A DNA stretch of 64,000 bases. Origin: Scolanthus callimorphus. Lineage: Eukaryota > Cnidaria > Anthozoa > Actiniaria > Edwardsiidae. The notes under the pieces were generated by a model. The model saw nothing but the letters and a program-made list of their open reading frames with translations. It was not told the origin of the DNA and did not search any database. Positions 35,301 through 42,879 of the stretch are shown here, in pieces (the first letter of the stretch is position 1; the number at the start of each line of letters is the position of its first letter). Where the stretch lies: positions 11,561,912-11,625,911 of the forward strand of contig CM066920.1 of assembly GCA_033964015.1 (NCBI GenBank), read 5' to 3'. The translations under genes and the position numbers were made by a program.

Positions 35301-36303
35301 TTTTTCTTACAGAAATGACTATACGTGGGTGAGCTTACACGCTTGGCCTCGCTTTCATGTCAGCTTCGCTGTATTAGAAAATCCAAGATGGCTGCCGTGT
35401 GACAAAGGCGAATTTGGCACGCCTACCCGGGTCATTTGTAGTCTTTCAACATTGGCACAAAAATAGTTGAAAAGCCGAAACGGCACAAAAAATGTCCTTG
35501 GGGGCAGGGCTGTTTGATGCCCCGCTATGCCCTGGCCAGGGGGGTGGGGGTGGGGTGTGCGGGGGTTTATATTGACTAGTGCATAACTGTTAGCAAAATT
35601 TGCTTATGTTAAGGATCAGTTCCGAGGACTTGCAAATCAAACATTGAAAGGTTATTGCTTCATTGAGGAGAGGGTTTCCTCTATATAAAATACAGAACGA
35701 AAGTCCAGGCTGTGATGAAGCTATTAAAGAATTTCATAGCGTGGCGAGAGATAATCGAATCGTTCGCTGTATTCAGACGGGGATCACATTATTCTGCCGA
35801 TTCAAGACAATGGTTGCACCGGGTGAATATCATCGAATAAATAAAACTTGCCGCCATTTTAAGTTAAAAGATAATCCTTTAGAATAAGAAACACTACAAC
35901 AGACGGATTTACATGATTTTTAGCGTTATTCAAGACGCAGGGAATTGCACATGCTCTAATCATCTAAATGAGTTCGTATTCAACTTCACACTGAAATTTG
36001 GCGCTCTTTTTACAAAGCACTTTTGACAGGGCACAACAATATGATCACATGGCACACGATCAATAAAACACTTACCGGTTTTGCGCTTTCATCTTCCGAA
36101 TCGACCACTTCTGAAGGCTTCGTCGATCGCAGTTTTGAAATAATCGAATCGAGCTTCTTTCTGTTTTAGAATCAAAACCAAAAGCGAGTCACACAATGGT
36201 TCGTATCACGCCGACTACACACAGCCCTTCAAAGTCATACAAAATGTCACGACATTCACTATTAAACCTACCCTTTCGGCTTGATAACAGCCGGTTCGCT
36301 CAT
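10341..36303 (-). CDS. ATRX: ATRX chromatin remodeller (ATP-dependent SNF2 helicase), 18 exons, C-terminus outside window
   Basis: Nuclear SNF2-family translocase; in animals it works with DAXX to deposit histone H3.3 in heterochromatin, telomeres and tandem repeats. Coding exons, 5' to 3': 36272-36303, 36076-36160, 31908-31996, 30625-31034, 30096-30185, 24649-24749, 21197-24031, 20246-20383, 19377-19557, 18822-18959, 17626-17801, 17064-17208, 15539-15837, 14628-14845, 13315-13605, 11620-11797, 11095-11127, 10341-10496. All junctions are GT-AG and keep frame: 5595 bp, 1865 codons. Order: short N-terminus, acidic/basic region, ADD domain, long charged linker, helicase ATP-binding and C-terminal lobes. 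The ATPase box II is DEGH, typical of ATRX rather than DEAH. The last visible exon ends at LPLPK; about 150 C-terminal residues expected from human ATRX are not seen. I start at the MSEPAV methionine at 36303. Confidence 0.97.
10559..10690. repeat. Degenerate tandem repeat, GGTTATAACACATAGCACA type
   Basis: About six imperfect copies of an 18-20 bp unit (AGGTTATACACATG, GGTTATAACACATAGCACAT, GGTATAACACATAGCC and similar). It lies in the ATRX intron just upstream of exon 18. Confidence 0.7.
10849..11074. repeat. Inverted-repeat element in ATRX intron 17
   Basis: The left arm GACCAAATCGGCTAACGATG to GTGATGATTCC (about 10853-10920) is matched in reverse complement by 10999-11070. It ends 20 bp before exon 17. 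Likely a MITE; no clean target duplication found. Confidence 0.75.
12204..12387. repeat. Hairpin MITE, TIR AATAAACCCCTTCT
   Basis: Left AATAAACCCCTTCTGGCGGC...GGATAATGTCC and right GGACATTATCCGCCGATATT...AGAAGGGGTTTATT are inverted copies. The rest of intron 15 of ATRX (11798-13314) shows no gene. Confidence 0.75.
13814..14124. repeat. MITE with TTA target duplication, TIR AGGCCGGTTT
   Basis: Ends AGGCCGGTTTCAC and GTAAACCGGCCT, each flanked by TTA (13811-13813 and 14125-14127). The interior has CGCGACAAAAAT-like motifs. A related copy begins at 17273. The TTA duplication matches PIF/Harbinger elements. Lies in ATRX intron 14. Confidence 0.85.
14954..15174. repeat. MITE with 9-bp target duplication, TIR CATTCTCGAACCCAGAGC
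   Basis: Inverted ends of about 50 bp (CATTCTCGAACCCAGAGCTC / its complement ending GGTACGAGAATG). The flanking 9-mers are identical, AACAAACCG at 14945-14953 and 15175-15183. A 76-bp relative with its own 9-bp duplication is at 42804-42879. The 9-bp duplication points to Mutator-like transposition. Lies in ATRX intron 13. Confidence 0.93.
15957..16131. repeat. Inverted repeat in ATRX intron 12
   Basis: AAAATGAGGCGAATCGGTTG...GATATGGCC at 15964 is mirrored by GGCCATATCTTGGTCGCG...CCTCATTTTT near 16084. Likely a foldback remnant. The rest of 15838-17063 shows no gene. Confidence 0.7.
17273..17513. repeat. Partial copy of the AGGCCGGTTT MITE
   Basis: Starts TAA-AGGCCGGTTTACACTTGC, as the element at 13814-14124, and contains the same CGCGGCGATTTTTCTCGC core. 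The right end has decayed (GTGTAAACTGACACGG), so the target duplication cannot be confirmed. Confidence 0.7.
19045..19315. repeat. MITE, TIR GGGGTTTCAATA, in ATRX intron 9
   Basis: Left GGGGTTTCAATAAGTTTTGA and right CTATTGAAGCCCC are inverted ends. A second copy in reverse orientation at about 48112-48412 (RPN1 intron 8) shares the TGGGTTYGGGGTCCCA core and the CAGCAGTGAAGTAGACRG segment. No coding capacity. Confidence 0.75.
19975..20193 (-). repeat. tRNA-derived SINE (minus-strand copy)
   Basis: In minus orientation it begins CCGACCGGTTAGCTTAGTAGAG (A-box-like) with TTGTTCAAACTCC (B-box-like). It continues with ACACTCAGGGTCTTTTCT and AGGAGAAGGTGCTGCCTTTG to CAGAGGGACGTTA. The plus copy at 41532-41828 is collinear over the same landmarks. 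A tRNA-related head with a shared body defines a SINE. It lies in ATRX intron 8. Confidence 0.8.
21197..24031 (-). CDS. ATRX: ATRX exon 7: PHD part of ADD, charged linker, and Walker A
   Basis: One 2835-bp exon (945 codons) holds three parts. It opens with KCNQYY and the PHD finger ([24 protein letters not shown]). A very long linker of Ser/Glu/Lys clusters follows (repeated SSSEE, KKKK and DSDSE types), as in vertebrate ATRX, where this linker carries partner-binding sites that I cannot assign here. The exon ends with [15 protein letters not shown] (motif Q) and [10 protein letters not shown] (Walker A), the start of the helicase. Long open frames on the other strand over this exon come from its skewed composition. 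Confidence 0.97.
24496..24513 (+). repeat. G18 homopolymer
   Basis: Uninterrupted run of 18 G between ATRX exons 6 and 7. Similar runs occur at 36859-36878, 37089-37103, 43461-43474, 57194-57211 and 57223-57235, and a C run at 43811-43829. Run lengths in assemblies are unreliable. Confidence 0.9.
24649..24749 (-). CDS. ATRX: ATRX exon 6: GATA-like zinc finger half of the ADD domain
   Basis: Encodes [16 protein letters not shown]... ending LNVLVCK. The CTAC and VCK(KC) cysteine pairs are the GATA-type finger that opens ADD domains (ATRX, DNMT3). With the PHD half in exon 7 it would read histone H3 tails trimethylated at K9 and unmodified at K4. The exon is 101 bp, starts in phase 1 and ends in phase 0. 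Confidence 0.93.
24943..25200. repeat. Degenerate GGAATTTCCACAGGG repeat
   Basis: About eight imperfect copies of a 30-45 bp unit containing GGAATTTCCACAGGG, some with GTTGATTTTGACC. In ATRX intron 5. A GC-poor relative with TGAAATTCCA appears near 38740-38900. Confidence 0.65.
26590..26710. repeat. Hairpin repeat
   Basis: GGAGATACGAATTTTATCTT and AAGATAAAATTCGTATCTCC form a perfect inverted pair around a short spacer. A related left end (GAGGATATTACACGATGGTG) is at 61727. The remainder of 25200-27050 shows no gene. Confidence 0.7.
27060..27310. repeat. Dispersed copy of the GPCR-unit flank
   Basis: Closely matches 7610-7860 and unit A near 300-450, including TATATTCTCTCAATCAGCCG, GATGGAAATGGATGCTTT and TGTTGCTATGCTGTCAAA. 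It lies 17 kb away in ATRX intron 5, next to the pogo-type remnant, so part of the GPCR duplication unit is a mobile or dispersed repeat. Confidence 0.85.
27367..27921 (-). pseudogene. Pogo/Tigger-type DNA-binding region, transposase remnant (184 aa)
   Basis: The frame holds a pipsqueak-like helix-turn-helix ([20 protein letters not shown] through [12 protein letters not shown], about residues 34-69). A CENP-B/Tc5-type second DNA-binding domain follows ([39 protein letters not shown]). The DDE catalytic domain that normally follows is absent: the frame ends soon after and the continuation does not look like DDE. It sits in ATRX intron 5 on the ATRX strand. A gutted transposon is most likely; a small domesticated DNA-binding protein is possible but nothing shows expression. 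Confidence 0.8.
30096..36303 (-). CDS. ATRX: ATRX exons 1-5 (N-terminal region)
   Basis: Exon 1 (36272-36303) gives [11 protein letters not shown]. Exon 2 adds [20 protein letters not shown], which resembles the start of vertebrate ATRX. Exons 3 and 4 encode an acidic stretch ([33 protein letters not shown]) and a lysine-rich run. Exon 5 encodes [19 protein letters not shown] and joins exon 6 through a split glycine codon, giving [14 protein letters not shown], the same EDGL start of the ADD domain as in human ATRX. This join ties the small upstream exons to the helicase gene. The introns are long and full of repeats: intron 2 (31997-36075) has the satellite and a LINE tail, intron 5 (24750-30095) a pogo-type remnant. 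Confidence 0.93.
30245..30448. repeat. MITE, TIR GTGTGGTTCCAGAAAATATC, ATT duplication
   Basis: Ends GTGTGGTTCCAGAAAATATC and GATATTTTCTGGAACCACAC, each flanked by ATT (30242-30244, 30449-30451). Fills about half of ATRX intron 4. Other members are at 31241, 36718, 38031 and 57386. Confidence 0.9.
31241..31407. repeat. MITE of the GTGTGGTTCC family, AAT duplication
   Basis: Ends GTGCAAATCCAGAAAAAAAT and TTTTTTCTGGAATTGCAC, flanked by AAT (31238-31240, 31408-31410). More diverged than the copy at 30245. In ATRX intron 3. Confidence 0.8.
31676..31865. repeat. Tigger-like MITE, TA duplication
   Basis: Ends CAGTGGTAGTCCTCTATTAA and TTAACAGAGGTACCGCTG are inverted, flanked by TA on both sides. 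CAG ends, CCTC near the tip and a TA target are features of pogo/Tigger elements. Inside is a strong inverted pair around GCGGCCAC / GTGGCCGC. It ends 43 bp from ATRX exon 3. Confidence 0.85.
32157..32330. repeat. MITE, TIR AGAGCAGATTTCGTATGACT
   Basis: Ends AGAGCAGATTTCGTATGACT and AGTCATACAAAATCTGCTCT; the interior is rich in CGCGGTACGG. A near-identical 190-bp copy is at 47262-47451 in RPN1 intron 8. No certain target duplication. Confidence 0.85.
33040..34345. repeat. 128-bp satellite array carrying a palindromic double CRE
   Basis: Nine units. The TGACGTCA start positions are 33138, 33266, 33450, 33581, 33709, 33837, 33965, 34093 and 34221, that is a 128-bp period with one 184-bp step. 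Each unit has GGTCACGTGATATGACGTCA, then CGATGACGTCATC, CTCGTGAAGGGAAGACTCT and GTAGTGTAGTCTAG. Six units contain the exact palindrome TGACGTCATCGATGACGTCA (two CRE octamers around TCGA). It lies in ATRX intron 2. No gene in it. Confidence 0.97.
34456..35163 (-). mobile_element. LINE (non-LTR retrotransposon) 3' end remnant
   Basis: The minus-strand frame 34798-35163 encodes the end of a LINE polyprotein: a basic tract, [20 protein letters not shown], then a Cys/His motif [20 protein letters not shown] (zf-RVT type). The element continues through a non-coding tail and ends in a (TTG)n run near 34460-34480, the simple-repeat tail typical of several LINE clades. An internal segment of about 50 bp is duplicated (34594-34650 and 34738-34785). 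The reverse transcriptase domain is missing. Lies in ATRX intron 2. Confidence 0.8.
35191..35580. repeat. Nested inverted-repeat element with CCAAGATGGC arms
   Basis: The outer ends ACTAGCCAATATAAGCCCCC and GGGGGTTTATATTGACTAGT are inverted. An inner perfect-looking pair is TTTGTCACACGGCAGCCATC near 35276 and GATGGCTGCCGTGTGACAAA near 35388. The inner arms carry CCATCTTGG, a YY1-type motif. No coding capacity. The rest of 34400-36075 shows no gene besides the LINE tail. Confidence 0.8.
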
Positions 36304-36717
36304 TCTGCCGCAAGTGGGGACGGCAAAAAGCGAGAGAAATTAGGAAAATGTTTAGTTTTTAGCGATTCAAAGAACACATTTTGGCGAATGAATTCGAAAT
36401 CGACAAAGCGAAGTTTTTCGCGCCAGCCTTGTGCGTCATACGCATGCGCAAACTGAGGTCCCGGATGAGTGAATATCACGTGACGCATAATTAATAGAAA
36501 TTTTTGTCCTAATAATAATCTCTAATAACATCTTTATTATTGATCAATGATGTCACCCTCACTAATGAATAATCAAATTATTTATTAATGCCATTGTTTT
36601 TGTTTGTGTGCATGTTATCACAAACAACAATCTGTTGTGTAATGCTTTTTACACATTATCTCTTAAAATGGTCCGACTAATGAATTCCTCAATTCTGATC
36701 CTGAAAATATCTTGAAT

Positions 36718-36956
36718 GTGTGGTTCCAGAAATTATCCACTCGGCCCCCTCCCCCACACCCCCACGGAAGGGATTGGAAATTCCGGAGGGGTGGGGGCCA
36801 ATTTACCTTATCTTTTCCATACAAATACTGTATTTATCTTCAGAAATTCCAGAGAGGTGGGGGGGGGGGGGGGGGGGGTTCGACACCCTTCTGTGGGGGT
36901 GGGGATTGGGGGGTTCTGTGCTGGGGGGGGGGGGGGGATATTTTCTGGAACCACAC
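36718..36956. repeat. MITE of the GTGTGGTTCC family with G-runs
   Basis: Ends GTGTGGTTCCAGAAATTATC and GATATTTTCTGGAACCACAC, flanked by AAT (36715-36717, 36957-36959). The interior holds a G20 run at 36859-36878 and a further G-run near 36924-36937. It lies upstream of the ATRX start. Confidence 0.9.
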
Positions 36957-37061
36957 AATTCAAGAGGGGTGGAGTCATGGATCTATTTTTCTTTAGGGGG
37001 AGGGGGTACCGACAATGCTAGCCTGCAACCTCAAAAATGCAAGAAATGGGCATGGGAGAAA

Positions 37062-37891
37062 TAGGGACCAGTCATTATTTAAGTCAGAGGGGGGGGGGGG
37101 GGGTGGAGAAAATGGGGGGGCCCTGAATTTTTTGAAGCGAACACAAGGGGGGTCTTGAAAGGCGAAAATGGCAGTTAAGGGGGGTCTTGAGAAACAATTA
37201 TATTGTCTATATCAGCAAAAAGTCTGAAAAAAATTCGGCTCGCGCTTCGCACTCGCCATCTACTCAATCTTAACACCCCTGATCATTTTATAAGAGACCC
37301 TCATACCGGCTTCAGAAAAGACGGCGAGGTAGGAGGTTTTAGTGACTTGCCATGATGAGAGACCATATGTTCATATGTTAGGCTTTGAAAATGGGGTTGG
37401 AGTCACTGGACTTGGACTGGGACTTGGCCAATAGAAATGGGAAAAATGTTAAGAAAGGTCAATTTGCCTTTAACTGAACCAACAATCAATTGTCAATGTC
37501 TGTAAAGAGTGGCTTTAAAAAATTGTGAACTGCTTTTAAAATGTTGCCCTACGACTGCAATACAAACACTCTGTACACATGTCTAAAAGTCGCTTTTTAA
37601 CGCTGGGATTTTGAAACCTTTGACTGGGATTTCTGTGAAAAACTAACAAAAACAAGAACAAAACTTCAGGACTGGGATCTTACGAAACTTTTACACTGAG
37701 AAATGGGATTTGAACCCCCTTCAGGACCTGTTTCAATCATTTTGACTGACATGGATGGAGGGGAAGGGGGGTCCTAAAAGGGGGGCTCCCGAAACAATCA
37801 ATGCTATCAGGTGGGGTTCTTGAAATTTTTCTGGATCAGAGGTATTTTCTCCTCCACCCCCCTCTCCGACATAAATAATGACCGGTCCCTA
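37062..37891. repeat. 830-bp element, TIR TAGGGACCAGTCATTATTTA
   Basis: Inverted ends TAGGGACCAGTCATTATTTA and ATAAATAATGACCGGTCCCT, followed inward by G-rich (left) and C-rich (right) tracts. The interior has no long reading frame. It lies in the ATRX-FANCF spacer (36304-38971), where I see no gene. Confidence 0.8.
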
Positions 37892-38030
37892 AAGTCAACA
37901 TAATATGAGTAGAATGAAGCAAAATTTTAGTCTTGAAACCTAAACTTCTTGGGAACTTTTCCCCAGATAATTTTCCACTAGATATATTTACTGTATTTTC
38001 CCCACTTTTCTTCCCTGAAATTTTCTCATT

Positions 38031-38098
38031 GCATGGTTCCTGAAAATATCCATCCCCCACCCCCACGTACAGAAGGGTGTTGAAAAGGGGAACCACAT
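38031..38098. repeat. Short (68-bp) member of the GTGTGGTTCC family
   Basis: Left GCATGGTTCCTGAAAATATC and right GGGGAACCACAT are inverted, flanked by ATT (38028-38030 and 38099-38101). The interior is almost wholly lost. Confidence 0.65.
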
Positions 38099-38971
38099 AT
38101 TACCTTTGTATTTTGCCTGAGATCAAAAAGGATCCAGGGATGTCAACTCTCCCAGTTTTGCTGGGAGTCTAATATTTTTCGCTACCCCCGGAAAAAATTA
38201 AGATGACTACCATACATTTACTGTATTTCTCCTGACAGAATTTGACACCCCTGAGGATGTATCTCATCCTGCATTGCTTTGTTTTTGTTCACATGATTCA
38301 TTGCATCAGAAACTCTGACTTAATGCATAGGAATTCTACCATAACCTGAACATACTATATTGAGTCTCTGATATCAAAAATGGTGAGGAAACAATGCATT
38401 ATGGGTCCAATGATTGGCATCAATGTGACAGGTATGGATGAGGTTTTTTGCAGTTTGAAATACATGTAATATCAACTTCAAAAATATAATTTGTCATTTA
38501 CTGTAAGTAAATGTGGAATTCCTTGGGGTTCTTTGTAGGTGACTTTATAGGTCCTACTCTCTCTCGAACACTTGGATTCCCCCACCCCAAGGAAGGGTCT
38601 GTACAGCAACAACAAAGCTCTTTGTTGGGATAACAGTTATTTGTTTTATTGACAGTAACTCCTCCTACAATGGGCAGTTGCAAAGAAAAATCTGCACCCC
38701 CCTGTCAAGGACCACAGTTTCACCCTGGGATGTTTTAGTTGTCCCTGAAATTCCAGTGAATTTCTTCATGAATTTATGTTCACCCAACCTGAAATTCCAT
38801 ATTTTAGAAATACCCACCCTGGATTTCCACTCAGGTACCCCTATGTACCAAACCCAGTATCCCAGGCTGGCCCTGGAACACCAACCCTGGAATTCCAGAG
38901 ATCCTCAACAGGGGGGTGCAGTTTTTTTGTGACTGCCCAATGCTGTATTTAATGGATTCCTTTCTGCTGCA

Positions 38972-41900
38972 TCACAAATTTTCACAATTCACAAGTTTTT
39001 GCTGGATATCGTGCCAAATATTTATTTTAAGTTTTCCGGTAAGCAAATTACGTTTTTGTGTCCTAATTGCCTTGTCTTCTTCATGCATCTGTGACTCTAA
39101 AACTCTGTTACAATGTTCACTTACATGGGCAGAGCAACTAGTGAGAGATCTAAAGTGGGAAAGCAATGCCTGAAATCCTCTGCTATTATCGCTTGATTCT
39201 GTTCCACCATGCTCAACTGTTGGCTGGTCTGTACTATCACAAAATCTAGGAGAGAAGATAGACAGCACAATATCAAATCTATTTGCCAACTGACAATTTC
39301 AGGCCCATCATCGACCAGGAGCTGGGAGCCTTTGCATTTTCTTTTGTTTTCAAATCGATCAATTATTATTGAGGACCCTGCAAGATTCCAGGTGAGGGGG
39401 TCTAGCTAAACCTTGGAAATTCCTAGTGGGGTGGGGGGTCCTCAAATAGTAGTCTTGACCCCCTGTTGTTATTACTAGGTACTTCACAACATCATACCTC
39501 CATTGGTACAATTTTCCCTCTGTTTCTTCTTTGCCATTTGCTGATGATTGACAGTTGATAACAGGCATCATATGGTTGGCCCAGCTTACCAGGTAACTGA
39601 GATACAGCTTGTAAATACTACTGTATCTAGATGATAGTTCACACAATGTTGTTGGAGGAAGATTCCAAAACATAGTGGCACTGTTGCCCTCAGAGGATGA
39701 GAAGTCTAAAATAAATAAATACATCAGGATGGTCAATCATATTTTATAGTGACTTAATTAGAGTAATCAGTAGTCAGGGTTAAAAATATGAGCCCATTTC
39801 CAGACAATGTCCACCAAAATTAAAACTATAAGCAGGTCAAATCTTTGTCTTCTTGGTCATTTTGATGGTCGTCACTTTCAAAGAAAATGACCATATTCTA
39901 ATCCTCCAACTTCAACTCTCATTTTCACCAGGGGTGCAGAGGTGCAAAAGACCTGGACCAGAAGTGAGAAGCTGTACATGCATAGTACGTTTTGCTGTGG
40001 TGTAGAGAGGGGCCAAATTTCAGCACCAGCCCTGGATGACTTTCAGGAATGGGTCAAGAGTGAATGATTACATTAATTAATACCTAGTATCCATCTGAGG
40101 ATGAACTGTTGCACTTGATCAGCCTGCGAATGCAGCTTGATGTTGGGATCTGGGATGGTAACCAGGCAGGCAGTGATGATCCTTAAACCATTATCTTGTT
40201 CACTGAGAATATTGAGCCTGTCACAAAGTGATCTCTCATCCTTCCCTGTAGGAGAAGAAATTGAACACTCAGCTAATTGAATGCTGGAAATGGAGCTTAG
40301 TATTAAATCTAGCACATCGTAGCAAAACTGCAATGTTTGGGAAAAATGGGCAATTCCAGCTATAAGCACACACACTTTTCTTTATTCAGAAATGCCCAAG
40401 CCATGCCAAACCAGAATGCAGCATGCGCTTTTCTAACAGTTTGCTGGACAAATGTCTCACATCTACCGACATGCAGTGCGCACATGAGTCAAAGCTGGAA
40501 TCATCCATTAATGGCCTATAATGTTTTTTCATAGAAATGCATGGTTAAAACCATCACAACAGTCAGTAAACTAAACTTTGCAGTTTCATTAAACCAGAAA
40601 ATGCGCTGAATTTAAAACTAGAATCATATAAAAAATACGCAAAAATACAACATCCTGAAATCATTTATGCTTATGCAAATGAGCCAAAACCAACAATGTC
40701 AGCTTGTCAGCTGAAATCAGGGTTTAGACTACAGAGATAGATAGATGGAGTTTGTTGTCAGAGTTTTCATCACCTAAGACATTCTCAGAGACAATTTATA
40801 GCATTATCTAGTAATTATTCATCCCGCCCAGTATACATTTTCTCTGAGTATGATATACAGCGCAGTGCAGACAACTGATGTTTCCCCTACAGACCTCGTG
40901 CCCTTGGTTAATAATCTCTTAACTGTCATGTAATATTGAGGAAACAGACTCACTGATGTTTGTTTACCTGAGTAAGTCAAATGATGGTGAACATATTGGA
41001 AAAGTAGCTGTGCAGCTGACAAAATACCAACATTTTGAGCACTGACTGCTTCTTGTCCAAAACAGAATTTGGCTTGACATTGACGTGTCTTTTGATCACT
41101 TGATTGTTGATGTTCATTGCAGGTATTGTCTCTGTTAATCTCTGTCTGGTTCGTCTCCACTCTATTCATGTCCTCAGATAACTTGTCTCTCATAGTGGCC
41201 AAAACACTTGATAAGCCTCTAAGCTGGTTGCATTTGATCAGATCCATAGAAAGCTCCCTAGCTGATTCACTCCCACCAGGAGGGTATCCAATTTGAGTTC
41301 CATATAATTTCCCCACAAACTGAAACTGGTTGCTGGTAATATGAGGATTTTGCAGAAGAAACTGCCGTAATATTTGCCTTGAATGTTGGAGTCCCTCAAA
41401 TGATAACTCGAGATTGCCAAGAAAGAATGTCCCTGTCTTGTTAAAGTTGCTGATGTATTTGTCTAGTTTCTCAGCCAATGATGGTTTTAACTTCAGCTTG
41501 TTATAGACCTGTCAATAAAAAATAGGACAGGATGACCGGTTAGCACAGTGGTAGAGCACCGGGCTGGGAGTTCAAACCCTGGCCAGACCAACACTCAGGG
41601 TCTTTTCTTAATAATTGAGGAGAAGGTGCTGCCTTTGCTCTAATATCTGTGAATGGTTAGACCTTCACGTCTTCTCGGATAAGGACGTTAAACAGTAGGT
41701 CCCATCTCTCACATGCACTACACTAACCTGAACCAGAGGGACGTTAAAGAACCATGAGGACGTCAGAAGTCCATCCTCAGTGCAGGGCTTACAACTTACT
41801 AACCCACCACACTGACCAGGGAACCTCATAATAGGTCATTTGCACTAACTGGGTCACGTGACCCCAACTATCCCTTAACGAGATGGTTTGTCACAATCAA

Positions 41901-42560
41901 TTCCAGAAATACAAATAACCAACTGATATTAGTCAGAAACTCAAGTTTCAGCTTAAAATCTCTAACCTGGAGCAAATGGCAGCGAGTTGAATTTTCAAGA
42001 TTTTATCCAGAATGTATGGGATTTGGGTCACATGACCCCGTTAGTGCAAATGGCCTATTGGAGCCTCACTCTGAGGATTTCCCGGCCCTTGGGCAAAGCA
42101 TAATAAAAACTTGCAAAGAACAAGTGGATCAAGAAGGCACCTTATACATAAGAACACATGCAGCCTGAAAAATGAAAATTGTTCTTGCATATAAAAAAAT
42201 TGCTGCCAGTTAGATTTGAGTACAGTAACTTACTGACTGACTGTGTGGTAGAGTACTAGAGTACTAGACCAATTGCACACAGAGTTCTACAGCAAGTCCT
42301 GCAGTTTCGTGACAGAGAGGACCAAAATTCAAGGATTTGCATGTATATATATATAAACATGCGGCCGAGAGAATGTTTTCCTGACAAACTATCGAAAAAC
42401 TTCATTAATTTTATCAGACTCCATACCGAACCTCTTCAAAGTAGCGTGCCCATTTGTATGCTCTGTCGAATGTCCCTTCATCCCAATTTTGAACTGCTTC
42501 CCCTCTAGCCATACACAAAACATCCACAAAAGCATGAGTGTTCTTGATAACTTCGTTCAT
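38972..42560 (-). CDS. FANCF: FANCF, Fanconi anaemia core-complex subunit, five exons, 480 aa
   Basis: Adaptor of the Fanconi core complex, the nuclear ubiquitin ligase that monoubiquitinates FANCD2/FANCI in interstrand-crosslink repair. Exons: 42432-42560, 40968-41508, 40084-40374, 39498-39705, 38972-39245; 1443 bp, in frame throughout, start MNEVIKNTHAF. The N-terminus NWDEGTFDRAYKWARYFEE matches the vertebrate FANCF pattern WDPATVRRALQWARYL. Later, ILRWIL precedes LPPTTLCELSSRYSSIYKLY, matching FANCF LVTSRHPALSPVYLGLL. The C-terminus LLSHFRSLTSC...INIWHDIQQKL matches RFQSLCQ...LSIWTDLLLAL. Human FANCF is 374 aa and intronless, so this gene differs in structure. The join into exon 3 has a weak acceptor (AAAAG) and is the least certain. 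Confidence 0.88.
41532..41828 (+). repeat. tRNA-derived SINE (plus-strand copy)
   Basis: The tRNA-like head GACCGGTTAGCACAGTGGTA (A box TAGCACAGTGG at 41541-41551) and GAGTTCAAACCCTGG (B box) lie about 20 bp apart. The body continues with ACACTCAGGGTCTTTTCTTA and AACCTGAACCAGAGGGACGT, shared with the minus copy at 19975-20193. The intron-like gap between A and B boxes and the long body argue against a working tRNA gene. In FANCF intron 1. Confidence 0.82.
41830..42060. repeat. MITE, TIR AATAGGTCATTTGCACTAAC
   Basis: Ends ATAGGTCATTTGCACTAACT and GTTAGTGCAAATGGCCTAT are inverted, followed inward by GGGTCACGTGACCCC-like palindromes. It interrupts or abuts the end of the SINE at 41532. In FANCF intron 1. 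Confidence 0.8.
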
Positions 42561-42803
42561 CTCGAATTATTGGCTATTTAAAAAAAGACTGAAAACAACA
42601 GAGAAGCCGCCGCCATGTTCTTCCTTTCGTCGAGAACCAATCGCGCATGCTTCGATTTGAAATGGCGCGCGCCCGCCGTACCACAGGTAACCCACAAGTG
42701 TGAAGAAAATCACGGCAAATTTGGTCGGAAGGGGAGATAAGAATTTCCGGTCTGCTAATCTATCCAATCAGATCGAAATCCCAGCGGCGCTTTCCATTCG
42801 ACC

Positions 42804-42879
42804 CATTCTCGTACCCAGAACTCCCCGGCTCGTCTGCTCGAGGTTACGAGCCGGGGAGCTAGCTCTAGGTTCGAGAATG
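42804..42879. repeat. 76-bp MITE with 9-bp target duplication
   Basis: Ends CATTCTCGTACCCAGAACTC and TCTAGGTTCGAGAATG match the family at 14954-15174. Flanks are the identical 9-mer CATTCGACC (42795-42803 and 42880-42888). An internally deleted member with almost only its ends left, inserted upstream of FANCF. Confidence 0.93.

Noticed and set aside
41532..41590. tRNA gene
   Set aside because: A and B boxes are present but the acceptor stem is not evident, and the same head plus a long body recurs at 19975-20193, so it is a SINE head.
40819..42560. MEI4-like meiotic protein instead of FANCF
   Set aside because: A short stretch (NPHITSNQFQF) recalls MEI4, but the N-terminal WARYF motif, the C-terminal motifs and their order fit FANCF much better.
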